From contig NZ_JAUMKC010000007.1 of NCBI RefSeq assembly GCF_030519355.1, forward strand, positions 1-64,000: a DNA stretch of 64,000 nucleotides. Direction: 5' to 3'. The DNA is from Mucilaginibacter sp. L3T2-6. Its GTDB lineage: Bacteria; Bacteroidota; Bacteroidia; Sphingobacteriales; Sphingobacteriaceae. Positions 8,539 through 17,176 of the stretch are shown here, piece after piece. Both the position numbers and the translations under genes were made by a program. The notes beneath the pieces are model-generated. The model was not told where the DNA came from. It saw only the letters and a list, made by a program, of their open reading frames with translations, and searched no databases. The first letter of the stretch is position 1. Every line of letters starts with the position of its first letter.

Positions 8539-10782
8539 TTATAAATAAGCCGCCCATTTTTTGTAAATATCAAGACAAACCTCAAAAGTATTTTCAGCGG
8601 GTTGGACGCTAAAGGGTTGCTGGCTTTGTGTGGTATTAACCCATTTCCAGTCGAAAGCTGCACGCTCTTTATCAAAAGCCTTCATATCGGGCTCTGCGCC
8701 GGTTTTTATTGTCCTCTGCAGGCTGTTAAAAAAAAGTTTCCACCGTTCTTTATAATAGGTGCTTATTAAGCCTGCCCAGTCTTTTGCTGCATAGTCGGTA
8801 GTCACATTCCCTTCGCCGCCCCAGGTGGTGATCAGTAGTCTTGCATTTTTTTCATAATAATCCTTTTCGGCATTAGTAACTCCAAAATCACGCGCCTGCT
8901 TAATCCATGCGCCTAAAAGCAATTCGTGCTGCGTGGCAGCCACCGTTTCTACGTCGTCGCAAAGGCTTAGAAAAAGACCTGTGAATTTCTTAAACCCCGC
9001 TTCATCTTTTTCATAATAAGCTTTTGCAACAGAGTCGCGGAGGGAAGCGGCAAGGTTCACCAATACCTGCTTTTCAAGCACGGCCAGGTCGCGGGTATAA
9101 TTGTGATTTGAGCGGGAAACAGAGTCCGCCAATAAAAATTGGGGGAACACATTTGCCAGCGCTTGATAATTATATTTGGCTGGCCAGGTAAATCCTCCAT
9201 GCCCTTTCAGCATTGGCTTTGATTGTATCATGTTGCCCAACCCAACACCAGATACTTCGGTATTATAAACTATTGGCAATAATTTCTTCCAGGCGGCAGC
9301 CACAACAGGATCATTGTGCCCGCAGCGGCTAAGGGCATAGTCGGTTATCCACTCAGGAGCATCTTTTGCGTTCGCATTCCATGCATAATCAAACAGCCAT
9401 TCAAACATGAAGTTATTAACGCCAAAACCTTCAAGCGTTGTGCCTATACCCATCATTTGCCTCCGGTTCGGGTCCTGCTCTGCCGCCGGCAGCAGTTTGG
9501 CAACTTTAAGAAATGGGGCAGCCAATTGAGTGTTACCGCCGAAATTGCCCAAATAACACCAGATGTACGGCGAATTGAAAAAGCCGTCGGTACTGCGCCA
9601 TACTTCAGAGTATTCGCAAAAATAATCCAGTATCAGCATTTTATTTGCCGGTACCGCTTTGATCATGGCCTCCAGTCTCGGGTTTGTCCAGTGTTTCCTG
9701 TCATAATAAAACGTCCAACCCATTTGCACCCAAACTGCCTTCGGATCGACAGCCTTCATGCCATTGTAAATCGTGCCGGCCACTTTTGCAAGGTATTCCG
9801 GCTCCCAACTGGGTGGGTCCATTTCGTTGAATGGGTCGGCGCCGTAATAATGATCTGTTCCCAGCAATTTTTGCTGCTCGGAAAGATAGGCCCTTTGGAT
9901 TTTGATAAATAACGGGTCCATAGGGTCCAAAAAGTAGGCATCGTTTTCGGTACCGGTGTCGTAGGAGCCAAGGTCGGTTATTTTGATATTCGGGTATTTT
10001 GCTTTTATATCTTTTGGAACATGCCCGGCAAACGATGGAAGTATCGGTGTCATTCCGAATGCCCGTTCTCTCTGCAAAATCTTCTTCTGCAACTCAAATT
10101 GCCCATCTATGAAGCTTTGCGGCAGCGGCCCCTGCCACCTGTCCAGATTCCCCATACGCTGCCATGGAAGGTGGACCGGGCCGGTAAAGAAGCGTCTGCT
10201 TTGCTCATCAGTCATTCCAAACTTACGCCATACCCGCTGCCAGATATATTCCTGCCCGGTAATGGCCAGTGGCATGTTGATTCCATTTAAAGCCATCCAA
10301 TCAATCAAATGCTGCCAATCATTCCATTTCCACCATACTGTTGTATAACCAAAAGTGCAGTAGTTTAAAAAAAAGCGGTCATTAAAACGGCACCGCTCGC
10401 CAATGCCCTCTGTAACATGTGGCAATTGTGCCGGCATTGTCACCGAATCCGCGGCATACCAGGTAACCGATACATGACAATAATTTTTAAGATAGTAGTT
10501 AAGCCCCTTCGCCATAGCAATAGTGCTTGTACCTTTTATCAATATTTTATCGTCCCGGCCTGCCACATAAAAACTATCAATACCGGCAGCAGCACTCATT
10601 GGTTCCAGGATAAATGAGGCCGTACGGTCATGGGTTATACGGCCAATCATTGCCTTTACTTCGTCAATATTGGTTTGCCGGCTATTTGGGGCCGGCTTTG
10701 ATTGAGCGTTGGTCGCTTTGGTCGAAAAGAAAGCGGCAAGATATAACAGTAAGGATTTCAGCAGAATATTAGTGATGCGCAT
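8539..10782 (-). CDS. Alpha-N-acetylglucosaminidase (GH89, NAGLU family)
   Basis: A secreted glycoside hydrolase of family 89, which removes terminal alpha-linked N-acetylglucosamine from glycans such as heparan-sulfate-type or mucin-type chains. The 747-residue protein has a signal peptide (about 1-26), an N-terminal beta domain, the TIM-barrel core, and a helical C-terminal domain. The segment YYGADPFNEMDPP places a glutamate at about 320, equivalent to the human NAGLU acid/base residue. A second conserved glutamate lies at about 451 in GTTLEGFG. Length matches the family. It stands alone here, with no SusC/D or other sugar hydrolase next to it, and is divergent from the efflux operon. Confidence 0.95.
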   Translation of the reverse strand: MRITNILLKSLLLYLAAFFSTKATNAQSKPAPNSRQTNIDEVKAMIGRITHDRTASFILEPMSAAAGIDSFYVAGRDDKILIKGTSTIAMAKGLNYYLKNYCHVSVTWYAADSVTMPAQLPHVTEGIGERCRFNDRFFLNYCTFGYTTVWWKWNDWQHLIDWMALNGINMPLAITGQEYIWQRVWRKFGMTDEQSRRFFTGPVHLPWQRMGNLDRWQGPLPQSFIDGQFELQKKILQRERAFGMTPILPSFAGHVPKDIKAKYPNIKITDLGSYDTGTENDAYFLDPMDPLFIKIQRAYLSEQQKLLGTDHYYGADPFNEMDPPSWEPEYLAKVAGTIYNGMKAVDPKAVWVQMGWTFYYDRKHWTNPRLEAMIKAVPANKMLILDYFCEYSEVWRSTDGFFNSPYIWCYLGNFGGNTQLAAPFLKVAKLLPAAEQDPNRRQMMGIGTTLEGFGVNNFMFEWLFDYAWNANAKDAPEWITDYALSRCGHNDPVVAAAWKKLLPIVYNTEVSGVGLGNMIQSKPMLKGHGGFTWPAKYNYQALANVFPQFLLADSVSRSNHNYTRDLAVLEKQVLVNLAASLRDSVAKAYYEKDEAGFKKFTGLFLSLCDDVETVAATQHELLLGAWIKQARDFGVTNAEKDYYEKNARLLITTWGGEGNVTTDYAAKDWAGLISTYYKERWKLFFNSLQRTIKTGAEPDMKAFDKERAAFDWKWVNTTQSQQPFSVQPAENTFEVCLDIYKKWAAYL

Positions 10783-10942
10783 AAACTTATTTAAGGCGCT
10801 GAAAATAGAGAAAATTATCCGGATATGATGATTGACCTATTGGTTGTATTTCGGATGCGCTGTGTACATTTCAGCTTTGAACAACCATACCAGCCCTTTA
10901 CACGCCGGCCCGCACTTTGAATTGACAATTAACCATTTAATA

Positions 10943-10987
10943 AATGATATTTGTCATAAACTAATAGCTGCCCGGTTTATAACTTTA
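10943..10987 (+). promoter_or_regulatory. Crp-like palindrome plus -7 element before the efflux operon
   Basis: A palindrome with half-sites ATGA and TCAT around the core TATTTG (10944-10957) lies 29.5 bp (centre to first base) before TAACTTTA (10980-10987), a 7/8 match to the -7 consensus. The ATG of the adaptor gene is at 10999. The same core, the same extended -7 (TATAACTTTA) and the same spacing recur at 36429-36473 next to a Crp/Fnr regulator gene. Confidence 0.55.
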
Positions 10988-10998
10988 CTGCATTAACC

Positions 10999-12105
10999 AT
11001 GACACTACAAAACAAAAGTAAGGCGGCATTATATTTATCGGTGCTGTTGGTTCCTTGCTTTTTTTTATTTACAGGCTGCGGTAAACGCGCAGCAACGGCA
11101 AAAGCCGTTATAATGCCAATAACCGAAAGCGTGTATGCTTCCGGGAAGATAAAAACGGATAATCAATACCAGGCTTTTGCGGCCCAGGGTGGTATTGTAC
11201 GCGACGTATATGTAACGGAGGGGGATGCAGTAACCGCAGGCACACCTTTGCTCAGCATTATAAGCGACGAACAGCGACTGCGCCAGCAAAACGCAGCGCT
11301 GGAGGCACAATATGCCGATATAAACGCCAACCAGGACAAACTGGATAATGCCGAACAACAAATACAACTTGCCCGAGACAGGGTTCGGAATGACTCTGCA
11401 CTTTACTTCAGGCAAAAGGCATTATGGGAGCAGCAGGTAGGCACCCGTATCGACTTTGAACAACGTGAGCTAAATTATAGAGACGCACAAACTGCCCTAA
11501 ATACAGCCATGGTGAATTATCGTCAGTTAAAAAGGCAATTGGAACTGGCCTCAGGCCAGTCGCGGCATAACCTGGCTATTGCACGTAAGCAGGAGAGCGA
11601 TTTTGTAGTAACCAGTAAATTAAACGGCACCGTGTACCGCATTTACCCTAAAAAAGGTGAACAGGTAGCGCCGCAAACACCTGTTGCCCTGCTTGGCGCG
11701 AGCGGTAAATTCCTGGTAGACCTGGCTGTCGACGAAGATGATATTGCCAAAGTCGTTCGTGGCCAAAAAGTCCTGATATCTATGGATAGCTATCCGGGGC
11801 AGGTTTTTGAGGCAGCCGTATCAAAAATATATCCCCTTACCGATGAACGTAGCCGTACAGTCGAGGTAGAAGCCACTTTCTTACATCCTCCTGCCAGGTT
11901 GTACCCCAACATGAGCCTGGAGGCTAATATCGTGATCAGCACCCGGGCACGCGCGCTGGTTATTCCACGCACCTGTTTGATTAACGATTCAATTGTAGTT
12001 CGGGCTGGTAACGACACGGTAAAGGTAAAAACCGGGCTTAAAGATTACCAGATGGTTGAAATATTATCGGGACTAAAGCAGGGCGACGAGTTGGTAAAAC
12101 CATGA
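10999..12105 (+). CDS. Efflux periplasmic adaptor (HlyD/MFP family)
   Basis: A membrane-fusion protein that would link an inner membrane ABC transporter to an outer membrane channel. The 368 residues start with a signal sequence ending in a likely lipobox (FTGC, Cys about 27). They continue with a lipoyl-like half (GGIVRDVYVTEGDAVTAG), a long coiled-coil hairpin (about 90-195, many Gln, Glu and Arg), the second lipoyl half (VYRIYPKKGEQV) and a beta-barrel domain. The gene overlaps the permease by 4 nt (ATGA). Together with the next two genes it forms a MacAB-like tripartite system, but no TolC-type gene is adjacent. Substrate is unknown. Confidence 0.9.
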   Translation: MTLQNKSKAALYLSVLLVPCFFLFTGCGKRAATAKAVIMPITESVYASGKIKTDNQYQAFAAQGGIVRDVYVTEGDAVTAGTPLLSIISDEQRLRQQNAALEAQYADINANQDKLDNAEQQIQLARDRVRNDSALYFRQKALWEQQVGTRIDFEQRELNYRDAQTALNTAMVNYRQLKRQLELASGQSRHNLAIARKQESDFVVTSKLNGTVYRIYPKKGEQVAPQTPVALLGASGKFLVDLAVDEDDIAKVVRGQKVLISMDSYPGQVFEAAVSKIYPLTDERSRTVEVEATFLHPPARLYPNMSLEANIVISTRARALVIPRTCLINDSIVVRAGNDTVKVKTGLKDYQMVEILSGLKQGDELVKP

Positions 12106-13361
12106 AAGTACGGCTTATATATGATATAGCTTTGTCGTTGTTGCTGGCCAGGTGGCGCCAAACGCTGGTGGCTGCCATCGGCGTTACCTTCAGCATCACC
12201 ATGTTTATTGCATTACTTAGCTTTATGGGGGGACTCAACAAACTGCTCGACAGCCTGATTACCAACCGTACGCCCCACATAAGGCTGTATCATCAGCTGC
12301 AGCCTGCCAAAGTACAGCCGGCGCAGCTCTACCCTGGTTTTAAAAATGCCTATAATTTTATTGCTTCAATAAAACCAAAAAACAGACAATTAGACATCCA
12401 TAACAGCGGCGCCGTAATAGCCGCATTGCACAGGGATGCACATGTAGCCGGCGTAGCTCCGCGGCTGCAGGCGCAGGTGTTTTATAATGTAGGTGTAACT
12501 GACATAACCGGCCTGCTCAACGGTATTGATGCAGCAGCAGAAAGCAGGCTATTCTCTTTCGGCGACTATATCATTGCAGGAAATGCCGCCGACCTCAGTG
12601 CCGTAACCGACGGTATAATCCTGGGCAAAGGCGTAGCTGATAAAATGCTGGCGCATATCGGCGACGTTATACAGGTTACGGCCGGTAATGGCACACATTT
12701 GCAACTAAAAGTTGTCGGTTTTTATCAATCCGGGTTGCAGCAGGTTGATGATGTAGAGAGTTTTGTGGCCGTTGGCACTGCACAGAAATTGCTTGGCGAA
12801 CCGGGTAGCTACATTACTGATATTGAAATTAAGCTGAACGATATTAAGGAGGCGCCTGCATTAGCCAAAGTGTATGGGCGCCTGTTCAACGTGGATGCTA
12901 TTGACATTCAAACCGCAAATTCGGAGTTTGAAACAGGCGGCAACATACGTACCACCATATCGTACGCTGTAGGCGTAACGCTGCTCATCGTAGCCGGCTT
13001 CGGCATCTACAACATTCTCAACATGATGATCTATGAAAAAATGGACTCTATTGCTATTTTAAAGGCTACGGGTTTTTCCGGGAGGGATGTACGCAACATT
13101 TTTATCCTTATTGCCTTAAGCATCGGTGTAATAGGCGGGGGCGTCGGGTTAATCACTGGCTTCGGGCTTTCGGCAATAATCCACCATGTACCGTTCAATA
13201 CCAATGCGCTCCCTACCGTGCATGTTTACCCGGTCGACTTTAATCCCCGCTTTTATATCATTGCAAGTGTTTTTTCGGTTCTTACCACGTATATGGCCGG
13301 TTATTTCCCGTCGCGAAAGGCAAGTAAAATCGACCCGGTGGTTATCATTCGCGGCAAATAA
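12102..13361 (+). CDS. ABC transporter permease (MacB/FtsX type)
   Basis: Integral inner membrane permease of the FtsX/MacB superfamily. The 419-residue protein has one N-terminal transmembrane helix (about 20-42), a large periplasmic domain (MacB_PCD-like, about 50-285), and three C-terminal helices (about 290-410). These include the typical EKMDSIAILKATGFS cytoplasmic segment and a final PSRKASKIDPVVIIRGK tail. It overlaps the adaptor by 4 nt and lies 2 nt before the ATPase gene. The topology matches mechanotransmission-type transporters rather than classic importers. Confidence 0.92.
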   Translation: MKVRLIYDIALSLLLARWRQTLVAAIGVTFSITMFIALLSFMGGLNKLLDSLITNRTPHIRLYHQLQPAKVQPAQLYPGFKNAYNFIASIKPKNRQLDIHNSGAVIAALHRDAHVAGVAPRLQAQVFYNVGVTDITGLLNGIDAAAESRLFSFGDYIIAGNAADLSAVTDGIILGKGVADKMLAHIGDVIQVTAGNGTHLQLKVVGFYQSGLQQVDDVESFVAVGTAQKLLGEPGSYITDIEIKLNDIKEAPALAKVYGRLFNVDAIDIQTANSEFETGGNIRTTISYAVGVTLLIVAGFGIYNILNMMIYEKMDSIAILKATGFSGRDVRNIFILIALSIGVIGGGVGLITGFGLSAIIHHVPFNTNALPTVHVYPVDFNPRFYIIASVFSVLTTYMAGYFPSRKASKIDPVVIIRGK

Positions 13362-13363
13362 TT

Positions 13364-14044
13364 ATGGAACAAACGGCGATCAAGGCTATTGGCATCAATA
13401 AATGGTTTCGCGATCAAACAGACTTTCGCGTACTTACCAATGTAACCTTTTCGGTTAACAAAGGAGAGTTTGTATCGGTTACCGGGAAATCGGGCTGCGG
13501 GAAATCCACATTGCTGTACATCCTTTCCACCATGGACACCGATTACGAAGGCGATCTTTACCTGGATGGCGCAAGCATGCGCGATAAAAAAGAGCAGGAG
13601 CTCGCTGTGGTTCGTAATGAAAAGATCGGGTTTGTTTTCCAGTTTCATTATTTGCTTAATGAGTTCACCGTATTAAAAAATGTAATGCTGCCCGGCCTGA
13701 AGCTGGCAAGATATACAGCGCATGAAGTTGAACACAAGGCATACGAACACCTTAAAATGCTGGGGATAAAAGATGAGGCGCTGAAATACCCCAACCAGCT
13801 ATCGGGCGGGCAAAAGCAGCGGGTGGCAATTGCCAGGGCGCTTATTAATGATCCGCTGATTATAATGGCTGATGAGCCAACCGGAAACCTCGATAAAAAG
13901 AATAGCGAGGTTGTGTTTGATATTTTCAGCGAGCTTGCACACAAATACCATCAAACGCTGCTGATAGTTACACATGATAATGATTTTGCTTCACGCACCG
14001 GGCGGATAATTGAAATGGTTGACGGGCAAATTGTGGGCAGTTAG
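13364..14044 (+). CDS. ABC transporter ATP-binding protein (MacB/LolD type)
   Basis: The cytoplasmic ATPase of the transporter encoded just upstream. The 226 residues contain Walker A (GKSGCGKST, about 40-48), a Q-loop (FVFQFHYLL), the signature LSGGQKQR, Walker B running into the D-loop ([12 protein letters not shown]), and the H-loop (VTHD). These are all the residues needed for hydrolysis. It is the last gene of the three-gene operon and is followed by a terminator hairpin at 14072-14105. LolD or MacB are the nearest named relatives. Confidence 0.95.
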   Translation: MEQTAIKAIGINKWFRDQTDFRVLTNVTFSVNKGEFVSVTGKSGCGKSTLLYILSTMDTDYEGDLYLDGASMRDKKEQELAVVRNEKIGFVFQFHYLLNEFTVLKNVMLPGLKLARYTAHEVEHKAYEHLKMLGIKDEALKYPNQLSGGQKQRVAIARALINDPLIIMADEPTGNLDKKNSEVVFDIFSELAHKYHQTLLIVTHDNDFASRTGRIIEMVDGQIVGS

Positions 14045-14071
14045 TTAAACCGACACCGGGCTCTGTGAACT

Positions 14072-14107
14072 AATAAGCCCCCTACATTTCTGCAAGAGGC
14101 TTATTGT
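14072..14107. terminator. Bidirectional terminator hairpin
   Basis: AATAAGCC (14072-14079) pairs with GGCTTATT (14098-14105), closing an 18-nt loop between the convergent ABC ATPase gene and the Cys-rich gene. The U-tract is weak on the plus strand. Confidence 0.6.
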
Positions 14108-14122
14108 TAATCGATCAATTGA

Positions 14123-14317
14123 TCAGTTCTTAGCGCAGCAATCCGATTGTTCTGAACAGCTGCCCTTCTCTGTGCATGCTTTAGTGCATTTGGTGTCTTT
14201 GCACTTGGTGCAGGTTTCCTGTTTTGCTTTTTTTGCATGCTTTACGGGGCCGTCAACGGCCATAACAGATGCACATGCCATAGCAATGGCAATTATGCTT
14301 AAGCTTATTTTTTTCAT
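14123..14317 (-). CDS. Small exported Cys-rich protein (metallothionein-like in composition)
   Basis: A 64-residue protein starting at the ATG at 14317 (MKKISLSIIAIAMA); an upstream in-frame start would spoil the signal peptide. After the signal peptide (about 1-20) the mature part is Lys-rich and holds eight cysteines within 27 residues, as CTKCKDTKC, KAC, SC and DCC. This composition suggests soft-metal or metalloid binding in the periplasm, but there is no family I recognise. It lies beside another Cys-rich exported protein and the arsenic operon. It could equally be a disulfide-rich peptide. The short length lowers confidence in function, not in the gene. Confidence 0.7.
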   Translation of the reverse strand: MKKISLSIIAIAMACASVMAVDGPVKHAKKAKQETCTKCKDTKCTKACTEKGSCSEQSDCCAKN

Positions 14318-14379
14318 TCTAAATTCTTTTAAATGTTTACGATAAATATTAGGCAATCATAGGCAGAGTGCTCATGGTT

Positions 14380-14721
14380 TTAAACGTAAACTTCTGGCGG
14401 CTGCCAGCCGGAGGCGTGATATTCAGACAAAGCGCCCATTTTATAAGGAGTAACCGGCTTGTCAACAGGATAAAAAACCGCTTTCAGCGCAGCAGCGGGG
14501 GTGACCGGCAAAAATCCGCAGATACTACAGGAAAACATCAGTGCACATGACGTTCCGTCGCAAGCGTTAACCGGTGTTTGTTTTTTGCTGTGCTTGCACA
14601 TTTCTTCGCAGGCGGTTTTTTCGCAATGTTTGCTGGCATTGTTGTCGTGCAGGCTGATGACCCCTCCGAAAGAAGAGAGAAACAGCACGCAGGTTACAAG
14701 TGTTAATGCCAGTAGCTTCAT
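14380..14721 (-). CDS. Exported Cys/His-rich protein, unknown function
   Basis: A 113-residue protein from the ATG at 14721 (MKLLALTLVTCV). It has a signal peptide (about 1-22), a Cys/His-rich mature N-terminal part (HCEKTACEEMCKHSKK, then NACDGTSC, FSCSICGF) and a C-terminal part rich in aromatic residues and proline without cysteines. The Cys and His spacing suggests metal binding; the family is unknown to me. It precedes the 64-residue Cys-rich gene on the same strand with a 62-bp gap and is divergent from arsR, so the AT-rich region upstream of arsR may drive it too. Confidence 0.65.
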   Translation of the reverse strand: MKLLALTLVTCVLFLSSFGGVISLHDNNASKHCEKTACEEMCKHSKKQTPVNACDGTSCALMFSCSICGFLPVTPAAALKAVFYPVDKPVTPYKMGALSEYHASGWQPPEVYV

Positions 14722-14832
14722 TGACACAAATTAAGCGATTAATACCCTAACACGCCAAATGGTATTGTCAGTTTAAGGTCTTTTATTATCGCTTGAGATA
14801 AGAAGAGCATTTTTTTATTTGCAATTTTATAT

Positions 14833-14852
14833 ATTAATCGTAATATTGCAAT
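14833..14852 (+). promoter_or_regulatory. ArsR operator, copy 1
   Basis: ATTAATCGTAATATTGCAAT is an imperfect palindrome centred on AATATT, 6 nt before the arsR ATG at 14859. The identical 20-mer occurs again at 15203-15222 before arsM. Position and repetition point to the ArsR binding site. This is inferred from context; the site itself is directly visible. Confidence 0.7.
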
Positions 14853-14858
14853 GTATTT

Positions 14859-15188
14859 ATGGGATTAACCAAGACAGAAATATTTACCGAAGAGCAAAAC
14901 CGGCTGGCCACTATGTTAAAAGCATTAGCCCATCCGGCACGCATTGCCATTTTACAGCAAATAATAAATGCAAATGCTTGTATTTGCGGCGATTTGGTGG
15001 ATGAGTTGGGTTTAGCACAGGCCACTATATCGCAGCACTTAAAGGAATTAAAAAATGCAGGTTTAATACAGGGAACTATCGAAGGAGTGAGCGTTTGCTA
15101 TTGTATTGAGCCGAAAGCCTGGGCAAGCTTACAAAAGGAGTTAAACGGTCTCTTCATATCTTACAAAGACCCGAGCGGTTGTTGCTAA
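14859..15188 (+). CDS. arsR: ArsR/SmtB-family metalloregulator
   Basis: A winged-helix repressor that should release DNA on binding arsenite. The 109-residue protein has the ArsR fold with the metal-site segment [10 protein letters not shown] (Cys about 41 and 43), the recognition helix [15 protein letters not shown], and an extra CC at the C-terminus. It heads the arsenic operon arsR-arsM-aqp-arsN2-arsC. An operator-like 20-mer lies just before it and is repeated before arsM, so it probably controls both itself and the downstream genes. Confidence 0.92.
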   Translation: MGLTKTEIFTEEQNRLATMLKALAHPARIAILQQIINANACICGDLVDELGLAQATISQHLKELKNAGLIQGTIEGVSVCYCIEPKAWASLQKELNGLFISYKDPSGCC

Positions 15189-15202
15189 AATTTTTTACTC
15201 TT

Positions 15203-15222
15203 ATTAATCGTAATATTGCAAT
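15203..15222 (+). promoter_or_regulatory. ArsR operator, copy 2
   Basis: An exact second copy of ATTAATCGTAATATTGCAAT lies between arsR and arsM, 15 nt before the arsM ATG at 15238. It implies a second regulated promoter inside the operon, so arsM and later genes could be expressed apart from arsR. Confidence 0.7.
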
Positions 15223-15237
15223 TAAACAATAATATTT

Positions 15238-16083
15238 ATGGAAACGTCAGAAAAAGATTTAAAAGAAATTGTGCGGCAGAAATATAGCGAGATAGCCCTT
15301 CAGGATAAGGAGACCAACCAGGCGTCCTGCTGTGGGTCTGGCTGCTGCTCATCTGAAGTATATAACATTATGAGTGATGACTACAGCACCCTGAACGGTT
15401 ATAATCCGGACGCAGATTTGGGTTTAGGCTGTGGGCTGCCGACTCAATTTGCTCACATAAAAAAGGGTGATGTGGTAATAGACCTCGGCAGTGGCGCCGG
15501 AAACGATTGCTTTATAGCGAGGGCCGAAACAGGTGAAACCGGCAAGGTTATAGGCATAGATTTTACAGAGGCGATGATTGCAAAGGCCCGCGAAAACGCC
15601 GAAAAAATTGGGTATAACAATGTTGAATTTCGCCTGGGCGATATTGAACACATGCCGGTAAGCGCCAATACAGCTGATATTGTGGTGAGCAACTGCGTGT
15701 TGAACCTCGTCCCCAATAAAAACGGTGTAATCAAGGATATCTTCCGGGTGCTAAAGCCAGGCGGCCATTTCAGTATATCCGACATTGTTTTAACCGGCAA
15801 CCTCCCCGATAAAATTAAAAGCGCAGCAGAAATGTATGCCGGCTGTGTTTCGGGCGCTATTCAAAAAGATGAGTACCTGGGCTTAGTTACCGTCAACGGC
15901 TTTACCAATATCAGCCTGCAAAAAGAGAAACAGATAGTGATACCGCAGGATATATTGAGCGGTTACCTGTCGGTAGAGGAGATAGCCGACTTTGAAAATA
16001 ACGGCGCCGGGATATACAGTATTACCGTTTATGCAGAAAAACCTGAAGCAAAAAGCTGTTGCGGACCTGATTGCTGTAAATAA
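15238..16083 (+). CDS. arsM: Arsenite S-adenosylmethionine methyltransferase
   Basis: Methylates trivalent arsenic with SAM, giving methylated and volatile arsenicals. The 281-residue protein has the SAM-binding motif DLGSGAGND (about 82-90). It also has the three conserved catalytic cysteines of ArsM: Cys65 (GLGCGLP), Cys153 (SNCVLNLVP) and Cys203 (AGCVSGA). Extra Cys pairs lie at both ends (CCGSGCC at 31-37 and CCGPDCC at 274-280), which could pre-bind As(III). The stop overlaps the aquaporin start by 1 nt, showing tight coupling. Length is normal for the family. Confidence 0.96.
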   Translation: METSEKDLKEIVRQKYSEIALQDKETNQASCCGSGCCSSEVYNIMSDDYSTLNGYNPDADLGLGCGLPTQFAHIKKGDVVIDLGSGAGNDCFIARAETGETGKVIGIDFTEAMIAKARENAEKIGYNNVEFRLGDIEHMPVSANTADIVVSNCVLNLVPNKNGVIKDIFRVLKPGGHFSISDIVLTGNLPDKIKSAAEMYAGCVSGAIQKDEYLGLVTVNGFTNISLQKEKQIVIPQDILSGYLSVEEIADFENNGAGIYSITVYAEKPEAKSCCGPDCCK

Positions 16084-16745
16084 TGAAAAAGTACGTAGCC
16101 GAAGGATTAGGAACCTATGCGCTCGTGTTTTGCGGCACGGGCGCAATTATCATCGACCAGCAAAGCGACGGCGCAGTTAGCCACACAGGCATTGCTTTTA
16201 CTTTTGGTTTAATTGTAATGAGTTTGATTTATGCACTCGGCGATATATCTGGCGCACATTTTAACCCGGCGGTTACTATTGCGTTTACTGTTGCAAAGAG
16301 GTTTCGGTTAAGGCAAGTACCGCCATATATTATAAGCCAGCTATCCGGCGCAATACTGGCGAGCGGCACACTAAAACTATTATTTCCTTATAATGAGCTT
16401 TTGGGCGCAACGCAGCCTTCCGGCGCCGTAGTGCAGTCGTTTATTCTTGAGTTTATATTAACTTTTTTGCTGATGTTTGTTATTATGCAGGTAGCAACAG
16501 GCAATAAAGAAAAAGGTATAACTGCCGGCCTTGCAATTGGTTCGGTAGTTTTGCTTGAAGCCATGTTTGCCGGCCCAATTTGCGGTGCTTCCATGAACCC
16601 GGCACGCTCCCTTGCGCCGGCAATAGTTTCGGGGCATACAGAGCATTTATGGCTATATCTTTTAGCCCCGGTACTTGGCGCCGCCGCCGCTATCCCGGTA
16701 TCTAAGTATTTATTGGCTGAAACACCAGCTCCAGGAGTATCATGA
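16083..16745 (+). CDS. Aquaporin/aquaglyceroporin (MIP family)
   Basis: A six-helix inner membrane channel. Both NPA boxes are intact: HFNPAVT (NPA about 61-63) and MNPARS (172-174). The 220-residue length is at the short, aquaporin-like end of the family. It lies inside the arsenic operon, overlapping arsM by 1 nt and the GNAT gene by 4 nt. In other bacteria such channels (AqpS of Sinorhizobium) replace an arsenite pump by letting arsenite made by ArsC leave down its gradient. With no arsB or acr3 here, the same role is likely. Transport of methylated arsenic is another possibility. Confidence 0.93.
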   Translation: MKKYVAEGLGTYALVFCGTGAIIIDQQSDGAVSHTGIAFTFGLIVMSLIYALGDISGAHFNPAVTIAFTVAKRFRLRQVPPYIISQLSGAILASGTLKLLFPYNELLGATQPSGAVVQSFILEFILTFLLMFVIMQVATGNKEKGITAGLAIGSVVLLEAMFAGPICGASMNPARSLAPAIVSGHTEHLWLYLLAPVLGAAAAIPVSKYLLAETPAPGVS

Positions 16746-17170
16746 AAATTATAAACGCCAGTAACCACCGGAATGCTTTAATTCAACTGTTGGAAACAGA
16801 AAAATTACCTTCAGGCGATTTGCCGGACGACTTGAGTGATTTCATCGCCATAATTGTGAACGATGAATTGATTGGTGCGGCAGGCATTGAAAAATATGGT
16901 AATTATGCATTGCTGCGTTCCGTTATTGTGGCTGCACATTATCGTAGCCGCGGAATTGCCGGGGAATTGATTGACAATATAGAATCGCTGGCCAGGCAAA
17001 ATCACCTGCAAGAATTGTTCCTGCTAACTGAAACTGCACAAAATTATTTTAGCAAAAAAGGCTTTAGGATCATCGACAGAGCGGACGTTCCGGAAGCAGT
17101 AAAACAATCTTCGGAGTTCAGTCATGTTTGCCCGGTTTCTGCCATCGTTATGAAAAAAAGTCTATTCTGA
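16742..17170 (+). CDS. GNAT N-acetyltransferase, ArsN2-like
   Basis: A 142-residue acetyltransferase of the GNAT fold. The acetyl-CoA loop reads VAAHYRSRGIAGEL (about 62-75), the NYALLRSVIV strand precedes it, and the NYFSKKGFRIIDRADVP segment near the C-terminus is typical of arsenic-operon GNATs (ArsN2 group). It overlaps the aquaporin stop (ATGA) and lies 6 nt before arsC. The related ArsN1 acetylates organoarsenical antibiotics; the ArsN2 substrate is not firmly known to me. Family secure, substrate open. Confidence 0.85.
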   Translation: MKIINASNHRNALIQLLETEKLPSGDLPDDLSDFIAIIVNDELIGAAGIEKYGNYALLRSVIVAAHYRSRGIAGELIDNIESLARQNHLQELFLLTETAQNYFSKKGFRIIDRADVPEAVKQSSEFSHVCPVSAIVMKKSLF

Positions 17171-17176
17171 ATTTAT

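Noticed and set aside
9316..9912. 198-codon frame antisense to the GH89 gene
   Set aside because: It overlaps the conserved catalytic region of a clear enzyme and has no recognisable protein features.
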